Assembly: GCA_009823395.1 (NCBI GenBank) | Contig: CM020506.1 | Location: 21,658,501 to 21,722,500 of the forward strand | Length of the DNA stretch: 64,000 nucleotides | Direction: 5' to 3' | DNA from: Thamnaconus septentrionalis | Taxonomy: Eukaryota; Chordata; Actinopteri; Tetraodontiformes; Monacanthidae | Shown here: positions 57,678 through 64,000 of the stretch, one piece after another | Layout: each line of letters begins with the position of its first letter | How positions within the stretch are numbered: the stretch's first letter is position 1 | The notes under the pieces: model-generated | Seen by the model: the letters and a program-made list of their open reading frames with translations, nothing else | What the model was told of the DNA's origin: nothing | Database searches by the model: none | Program-made: the position numbers and the translations under genes

Positions 57678-60219
57678 CTGAGAAGGGCAGGAGAGCAAAA
57701 CAAGTAAATGTTAGCAGTAGATTAGCGCTGTACTTAAGCAGGTTTTTCAGGTATTTGTACTTCACTTGAAGGTCCAGTGTATAATATTTGGTTAATTTAT
57801 GAGTTTTATATTGGCGAAAGCTTAATATACTGCTAATAAATACATTAATTAAAGTGCATATTCGCTGCACAATAAAATGAATTTGATTTTCCTACCCTCA
57901 AAACGCTTCTCATATATAAGAATATCCATAGATCAAGGGTCTTGTTCCCAGTTAGCTGCCATCTTGTACCACCATATTATTAAGGAAGCCAGTCTGGAAA
58001 ATCCAGGTTGTCTGACAGAAAGTATTGTAATTAGGGTGAACGCCCGCATCTTAAAATAAACCAACGAAGAAGAACGTGGACAAGATATCCGGGTTTGGGT
58101 GCGGAGGCCACTGTAGCTCACTGGCACACGAAGGAGGGGGAGAACGCTGCAATCTACAATGTAACCGTAACAAAAATCTCCAAATATTATACACTTAACC
58201 TTTAAGAATAACCTTTTCTGACAACTTTTTACCTTTACTCCTTACATTTGTAGACAAATATCTGTATGATCTATACGTTACGTCTGGAAAACATGTTTGA
58301 TACTTTTGTGTTTACAAGTCTTTAAAAGATGTAAATTCTGTTAAAAGTAACCTATTATCATTATTGCTGTTGTTGTTTGAAGTTGAGTTATTTGAACTCT
58401 GCTGTTGTGAAGCTCAATAGAAAAGTTAAACGTTTTCAGTCCAGAGAAAAATAAACATGAGTAAAATTACATAGGTTGTTATTAACAAGTGTTAACATGC
58501 ATGTAACAATGAGGAAATCGCCGAAAAATGATTTTACTTTTTGTGCAAGTACATTAAGTACATTTCAGAACATTTACATTCTTTCTTTTACTTGACAAAA
58601 GGAGTTGAATCAGGAGTATTTTTTTTTTTTTTACAAGTACAAGTATCCATATTTATTACTTACGTACAGAATGCGAATACTTTAACCATGTTTACCTGTT
58701 TATAGATGAGCTGGAAGCCGCCTGTGTGAGCAGAAGGGTCGAGCCGTCGGTCGAGCACGACCCTGAGGGTGTCCAGCTGCACGGCAGGGCAGAGGCGAGC
58801 TGTCACAGCTGTGGAGCAGGCCATGGTTGGACTGGCATTGATCTCCAGGAGCCAAGGTCTCAGGTCTCTGCCCAGCATGAAATCGGCTCCGTAGAGTTCA
58901 AAGCTTCCCTTGCGGGGCTCCATCAGGTCCTGTGCCGTCTGCAGGGCGTGGATCACCGCTTGCTGCATGCCTGGGACCACGACGGACTCCCATTCTGACC
59001 CGTGACCCTGCTGCTGCAGAAAAGTCCTGAACTGAGAGCAGGACCACATGTTGTCCAAAGGCACCCCTGGGTGGCGACCACGGGCCGGCTCAAAGTGCTT
59101 CTGGATGGAGTTATTGCACAGGTGGACTGAGCTGAGGATGATAATGATAAAAGAATGAACAGAATGTGAGGTGGAGATATACTAACGGCACTTCTTCACT
59201 TGACAGTCAGGGGCAAAGTGGGGTCATCTGCTAATTCTATGAGTCTGACCTCTCCAGAGTTTTGGTTGAGTAGGGCTGAGTGGAGAAGCGCAGGTAGCAC
59301 TCTTTGTAGAACCAGACAGTCAAAGGGTTCCAGTCAGTGACGAGGAACCACTGACGGACATCGAATTTGGTGCCATGGACCAAAAGAGGACGTTCCAGGT
59401 ATTTCTGCACCACCCATTTACTTTCCTTTGCCAGCGCTCGGTCATTATCCACCACAGACAAGATCTCCTCCAGGCGATCCATACACATGATGCCTGGTTG
59501 GTTTAGAAACATGAATAAGGCATTTTGAAAAAAAAAAAAAGGAATAAGGACTGAAAACCATTCAATGAGAAGCCTTGGAATACTCCAAAACTTATCTAAG
59601 AATACCAGGATGTTGGTTTTGACATTGCTGTATTTTGACGACTTACACCAATGCAACGCAATTAATTCCTTGTGTGAAAACATAACTTTTCTCTGTTTTT
59701 CAATTTAATTTTTATTTTGCACACATTTGATTCACAACAAAAGGCAACACTGGATGTTGTTTATTTATTTTACTTTCAGCAGAACAGAAAGTTTGTATAA
59801 TAACATGTATAACAAATATGCTGAAAAAGATATATTTAATATTCTGTGGTATAAAACGTGTAGGTATTTTAGATATTTTTGTTGATTATCTTGTTCGCTC
59901 TTTGTTCTCTGATAAACGGTTGTATGGATGTTTAAATGAATGGGCCAGGCTGCCATGACACATGAGGCTTAAAGGTTAAATGTGTAATTTCGAGATTTTG
60001 AAGAAGAAACAGCGACATCAAGTGGTGAAATTTCAGAATGCAGCCTCTTTTTTCTCATTAAACTGTATATTCCTGTATATATATGTAAATATATATGTAT
60101 ACATATATGTAAACTGTTCTGTAAACTGTTGGTCGGAAAACCAAATTACTTTTATTGTACTTTGATGATTTTATTGTTTGTGTATTTATTGGCAGTGTGT
60201 TAAGATTTTACTGATGGAT

Positions 60220-60292
<73 letters not shown>

Positions 60293-60337
60293 CCAACCAA
60301 CCAATCAATCAATCAATCAACCAACCAACCAACCAAC

Positions 60338-60372
<35 letters not shown>

Positions 60373-63300
60373 CTTTTCTGAGTGTCTGACCTCGCCCTCT
60401 TGACTTGGCCCCTGGTTTGATGATCCAGATGTTATTCAGTCCATCGGTATCAAGCTGAGGACAAACTTCCTGCAGCCTTACGATCATGGCCTGGCAGCGC
60501 TCCACAAACACACTGCTGCCCCTGATCAATGCCCCTTCACTGCGCAGGACCCACAAAAAAACACTATGTTATTGTTGAGTACTTTTGTGTTGCTAAATAA
60601 AACATATATAAGTAGTCATGCCACAAGAAAAGTAAAATGCTTCAATCAAATATGTGATATAGTACATTTAACTGTGACAGCACTCTGTTGGTTAAATAAT
60701 TGCAGTCCAAGTAGAACAACAGGTTAAAAAAATAAGAAGAAAGTCATGGTTGAAAAAGAGATGGACAGTGGGAAAGGGGAATTATGAATGTATAGTTACA
60801 ATGTTTATGTATGCAGTAAACTGGAACTGTCCTGCAAATGACCCTTACTACAAAACCGAACCTAATTGACTACATTTTACACCAGAAAAATGGTCTCACC
60901 TAAGAAAAAAAATAATGATATTCATATTATGCGTGTTATTATAAAACAGAAACAGCAGATAAGTTATACATGAGCAAAATGCTGACTGTTAGTTACATAC
61001 TCACTGTGCAACCATGTAGTAGTCGTGTAGAAACTCAGCCCATTGCTGCGCCAGGGCAGTAGGGGGCGTCTCCACGCTCACATCAATATCGCAGTGGTCC
61101 AAGACGCTCAGGAACTGCTCACAAGTCTGTAAAGCCGTTTCAATCATCGCCGCACCAACAAATTGATGGCGTGTGCGTTCAGACGCTAAAATAGAGGAAG
61201 CAAATTGGTAACAGCGCTCCTTCTTCTCATTTTGCGGGTTGCATACCATGGCATGCACATCATTACTGAAATATGCCTAGGGAAATTATTCAGAAATTCA
61301 TTACCACGCAAGGCTGACGGCTGCCCTCCCTCGGCCCCGTCACTCCTCTGCCTGCTGGTCTCCACCACGTGCTGCAGCAGGCTGGTGCACGCAGTCCTCC
61401 TGAAGTCCTCTTGGGTGTCACAGCAAGAGGAGGAGAACAGCGATAAAGAGAGTAAGTCAAGTGTACAGTATGTATCCAGAGAAGTATCAAATGTTCTGCA
61501 TTTATTATTATTATTATCCTAATATATATAAATAATAATAAATAATAATAATTTAATAGTACATTTTATTTATAGAGCGCTTTTCGAAGTTCTCAAAGGT
61601 ACTTACAGTGCAGTTACTAAACATTAAAAGCAGAATGGATTAGATGTGTTTTTGAGTAGCGATTTTGAATGACGGCAGGTCAGCGCAGTCACGGATATGA
61701 GTTGGCAGTGACTTCCAGAGGGGGCAGCAGCAGCATTCGTTTATGGCACAGTAAGTAAGAGGGGCAAAGTTGTGCACTACAGGCAGGAGAATAAGTGGCA
61801 CAAACTGCTAGAGAGTGGGCCCACTGCTCCAGCAGACCTCCAAGACCAGGACTGCAGGAACAGGCGGGTATTGAAAATGGATGGATGATTGGAGTGTGAG
61901 GTAGGAAGGGGCCTGGTTGTGGAGGGCTTTATGGATGAGTAAGAGGAGTGTTTCATTTCCCGATTAAACAAGTAGAAAGGCCACAACCTATGAAAGCCTG
62001 TTTCTCATCCTCGGCCCCGAGCCTGTAGCACCTGGGGAAGAAGGTGTTGGGATCGGCCGCATCGAACCACTGGAGGTTACGCAGATTGACACAGAGCCCG
62101 ACCTGAATCCGACAGGAAAACACCAACACAAAGCGTCAGCAGACGTGCGGCCGCTGCCACAAGCGGCACTGCAGGGCATCACTGCAGGTGTGACAGCACT
62201 GGGTGTGACCTTGGTGGTGAAGGTCGCAGAATTGGCGTAGTGGTTGACCATTTGGTCGTGTTGCAGGGAGTGGCAGTCCACGTCATCCCGGCGCGTCGTC
62301 CAGTAGAAGTAGCTAGTTTCGTTGCGAGCCAGGCGGGACTGTGCGCAAGAAGGGGGCGGAGTCAAGTCATGGAGTCAAGCGAAACGTGGAATGATGTTAA
62401 TTCAAAAACAGCTACCGGAGATGCAGATTGTGTTGGGCCGAGTTCATCTTACCACCAGGTCGTACATGTCGCCGAGGCTCCCCTCCAGGTCCTCATCCGC
62501 TCTCTCTGTTAAGAGGCAGGCAACATGTGTCTTTCTTTGCAACGCGGCGCACAAAGTGTATGTGTGTGTGTGTGGTGGAGGTGTTGCTCTCTGCTCCTTC
62601 TCCACCTCAATGAACTTCTTAGCCTTTTTGGCCTCTTTAACTCTTCATTGAAGCCAGCGAATATTATTTTTTATAAACTTTGTTTTCTTTCTGGTTTGAA
62701 AAAAAATTGGTCGCTCTGGAACTAGAATTAGAGAAGTTGCTTGATTGTATGAATTAAAACACTAAAGCTCAGGTTAACCTGAAATGCACTAGAAACCTTG
62801 ACAGAACTTCATCTGATCTTCTGCAAACTTTCGCATGCACATACACATTTGAGTATTTCAGTGCGTAACGTGCCATTCACTAACACATTGCAAACAAGCA
62901 TCTGGTTTTATGAGCTGACCACTGAATTCTAGTGAAATGATAGTTTGCAGTTCAGCAGTCCTCTTCGTCAAGCTGTTCACATTTTGACACACTATACACT
63001 GTTGGGTCACTCAAGTTATAGAGACACTGGCATTATATCTAGGTTTGACCACCATGGTTGTTAGCTTCTGAGATGAAGAAAGGACCACTGCAAACTTCCA
63101 CATAAAAGCCATACTTTCATGATGTGGTATCAATGTAACGTCAACATTTAGACGTTTTCCACACATTCAAGTGGAAAGTTAATCATCCCTTACTTTGGCA
63201 GTGTAAGTCACTGTAATTACTAAGACTAATTACTAAGACTACTAAACTACTACTAATACGAAATAGACCATTTTAAAAAAAATATACATATATTTTTCAG

Positions 63301-63685
63301 TTTTTTTCAAAGTTCCGGTGGCCTCACCAGCGCTGATGTCGCCATTGTTGCCTTCGTCTTCCTGCGTGGCTTTCTGGACCGGACTGGGAAAGCGACGTTC
63401 AACCCAACCTCTGGCCCATAAAGCAGCGCGAATCGCAGGGTAAGGTCCACGTATGGAAAAGACTTTCTTCATCTAAATATATGGAACGCAAATTAAAATA
63501 AATACATAAATAAATAATAATAATAACAATGATACACAACAAAAATGTCACAAGAATTTGACGATTGTGACCTTTACTGCTTTTTCCATCAGGGACTTTG
63601 CTGTTTTGAGCCTGTCTAGCTTGATTGCTGGCAGGGTTGGCAGACTGCGACGTAACTTCCCCGCCACTGGAACCACCGGCTGGGA
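57072..63685 (-). CDS. ttll3: Tubulin monoglycylase TTLL3, 5'-incomplete
   Basis: Adds the first glycine to tubulin side chains in cilia and flagella. Minus-strand exons in order: 63685-63572, 63472-63328, 62505-62453, 62338-62210, 62102-61988, 61409-61305, 61185-61005, 60539-60391, 59493-59250, 59131-58696, 57677-57072. All are GT-AG and phase-consistent, 758 residues to TGA. Family signatures include [17 protein letters not shown] and the ATP-grasp motifs [48 protein letters not shown] and [20 protein letters not shown]. The last contains the Mg2+-binding E and N. The C-terminal tail is unconserved and basic. TTLL8 is a close relative. TTLL3 is favoured by sequence and because human TTLL3 is also on 3p. 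The initiator is not certain, as the first exon seen begins with an acceptor. Confidence 0.85.
57765..58206 (-). mobile_element. MITE with 27-bp inverted ends
   Basis: Left CTTGAAGGTCCAGTGTATAA (27-bp end finishing TATTTGG). The right end reads CCAAATATTATACACTTAAC and continues CTTTAAG. The termini are inverse complements in 24 of 27 positions. It lies in a ttll3 intron and has a second copy at 1219-1590. Confidence 0.8.
58696..59131 (-). CDS. ttll3: ttll3 exon, catalytic end of TTL domain
   Basis: Encodes [20 protein letters not shown] to [12 protein letters not shown], including [14 protein letters not shown] and [20 protein letters not shown]. The E and N of LEINASP bind Mg2+. Donor GTAAAC. 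Confidence 0.97.
59250..59493 (-). CDS. ttll3: ttll3 exon, TTL core
   Basis: Encodes [20 protein letters not shown] to [13 protein letters not shown], including the conserved [20 protein letters not shown] and [16 protein letters not shown]. Ends phase 2. Confidence 0.97.
59494..60390 (-). other. ttll3: ttll3 intron
   Basis: AT-rich sequence and the (AATC)n array next to the donor of the ATP-binding exon. Nothing else recognised. Confidence 0.85.
60223..60371. repeat. (AATC)n tetranucleotide array
   Basis: About 37 four-base units, mostly AATC with blocks of AACC, ending 19 bp before the ttll3 ATP-binding exon's donor side. Confidence 0.97.
60391..60539 (-). CDS. ttll3: ttll3 exon, ATP-binding
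   Basis: Encodes [20 protein letters not shown] to [14 protein letters not shown] plus one base. [10 protein letters not shown] binds ATP in the TTL fold. The downstream intron begins directly with a long (AATC)n microsatellite. Confidence 0.97.
61005..61185 (-). CDS. ttll3: ttll3 exon
   Basis: Encodes [20 protein letters not shown] to [12 protein letters not shown] plus two bases. WAEFLHDYY is the family landmark. Acceptor CTATTTTAG, donor GTGAGT. Confidence 0.92.
61305..61409 (-). CDS. ttll3: ttll3 exon
   Basis: Encodes [20 protein letters not shown] then [18 protein letters not shown] continues the FIEDF motif. The acceptor CACCCAAG is atypical (AAG), and the donor is GTAATG. Confidence 0.88.
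61555..61960 (-). repeat. Retroposon remnant in ttll3 intron
   Basis: TATTTATAGAGCGCTTTTCG then TTCTCAAAGGTACTTACAGT, and further on GGGGCCTGGTTGTGGAGGGC then TTTATGGATGA, phrases of fish non-LTR element 3' ends. Not coding. Confidence 0.5.
61988..62102 (-). CDS. ttll3: ttll3 exon
   Basis: Encodes [20 protein letters not shown] then [18 protein letters not shown], ending phase 1 with donor GTTGTG. This is a near-invariant motif of TTLL3/TTLL8. Confidence 0.95.
62210..62338 (-). CDS. ttll3: ttll3 exon
   Basis: Forty-three codons, [20 protein letters not shown] to [17 protein letters not shown] and FTTK are family landmarks. Confidence 0.95.
62453..62505 (-). CDS. ttll3: ttll3 exon (short)
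   Basis: A 53-bp exon in an acidic variable part, completing a Glu codon and encoding [17 protein letters not shown]. Acceptor CTCTTAACAG, donor GTAAGA. Confidence 0.85.
62506..63327 (-). other. ttll3: ttll3 intron
   Basis: Short GT tract at 62560-62575. No other feature recognised. Confidence 0.85.
63328..63472 (-). CDS. ttll3: ttll3 exon
   Basis: Encodes [20 protein letters not shown] to NNGDISA plus one base. [14 protein letters not shown] and RGWVERRF match the family's N-terminal motif. The exon begins with ATG immediately after the acceptor (ATATTTAG), which is a possible alternative start. Confidence 0.9.
63572..63685 (-). CDS. ttll3: ttll3 first exon in window
   Basis: Thirty-eight codons on the minus strand, [20 protein letters not shown] then [26 protein letters not shown] is the usual start of the conserved TTLL3 region. 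Acceptor GTGTTACAG, donor GTCACA. Upstream exon(s) are not seen. Confidence 0.75.
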
Positions 63686-63865
63686 CTGTAACACTGAGAC
63701 AACGCGCTCGATGGGTTAGCAAAGTGTCTTTGTGCCAATGCGTGCGCAGTCATCCGCTCACTTACATGGCATTTGTTGCATGTTGCTTTAATGCAGTTTC
63801 GTCTTTTCTATATTTGGTTGCCTGGAATGATAATAACAAAATAATGTTGGACAACATAAAGATAA

Positions 63866-63904
63866 ATAGAGAGATAGATAGATAGATAGATAGATAGATC
63901 GATC

Positions 63905-63959
<55 letters not shown>

Positions 63960-63960
63960 C
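63866..63960. repeat. (GATA)n array
   Basis: About 23 GATA units with GATC interruptions near 63897-63904. Confidence 0.96.
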
Positions 63961-64000
63961 TTCAATAAGGAAAGAAGACGAGTGCATCATTTTGGCTAAA

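Noticed and set aside
60223..60371. Regular short repeats that could suggest a CRISPR-like array
   Set aside because: A tetranucleotide microsatellite with no spacers, in a vertebrate intron.
1..64000. tRNA, rRNA or other structural RNA genes
   Set aside because: I saw no tRNA box A/box B pairs or rRNA segments on reading. A covariance-model scan could not be run.

Overview
The window is teleost nuclear DNA. It has split genes with GT-AG introns. It is full of microsatellites, hAT- and Tc1/mariner-type MITEs and retroelement tails of the kind common in ray-finned fish. Three genes can be read. (1) Positions 1-46883, plus strand, hold the last 31 coding exons, about the C-terminal 1,530 residues, of the type 1 inositol 1,4,5-trisphosphate receptor (itpr1). 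The 5' half lies outside the window. The exons join in frame from the coupling domain through the channel domain (selectivity filter GGGVGD) to a stop at 46881-46883. (2) Positions 51310-54165, plus strand, are the complete bhlhe40 (dec1) gene, five coding exons and 462 residues, with a CpG-rich promoter and a poly(A) signal at 55294. (3) Positions 63685-57072, minus strand, are eleven coding exons of a tubulin glycylase, ttll3. It is complete at the C terminus, but its first exon(s) lie beyond 63685. itpr1 next to bhlhe40 is the order also found on human 3p26, which supports the itpr1 call. bhlhe40 and ttll3 converge.

The itpr1 introns hold most of the non-coding interest. The exact 8-mer TTATGTAA/TTACATAA, the D-box bound by PAR-bZIP and NFIL3 factors, occurs 18 times in the window. 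Fifteen copies lie between 9.5 and 34.0 kb, several in GC-rich intronic islands. One copy sits 12 bp from a palindromic E-box (18841-18867), an arrangement like the light-responsive module of zebrafish per2. Another copy is in a bhlhe40 intron. As bhlhe40 is a clock gene, this may be a shared circadian or light-responsive regulatory landscape. That is inference.

The ITPR1-specific SII splice region is visible. A 16-codon exon at 13010-13057 begins with a NAGNAG acceptor that would make the first glutamine optional. A possible 12-codon cassette lies at 8305-8340.

Transposons include two hAT copies carrying remnant BED zinc fingers (about 1610-2305 and 27278-27819). There is also a hAT-like MITE with target duplications (17564-18093) and several dispersed MITE families. 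A decayed retrotransposon with reverse transcriptase and restriction-like endonuclease remnants lies at about 37.0-40.1 kb, bracketed by two copies of a 74-bp segment.

The three genes are not a pathway. itpr1 releases Ca2+ from the endoplasmic reticulum, bhlhe40 is a nuclear transcriptional repressor, and ttll3 glycylates axonemal tubulin.
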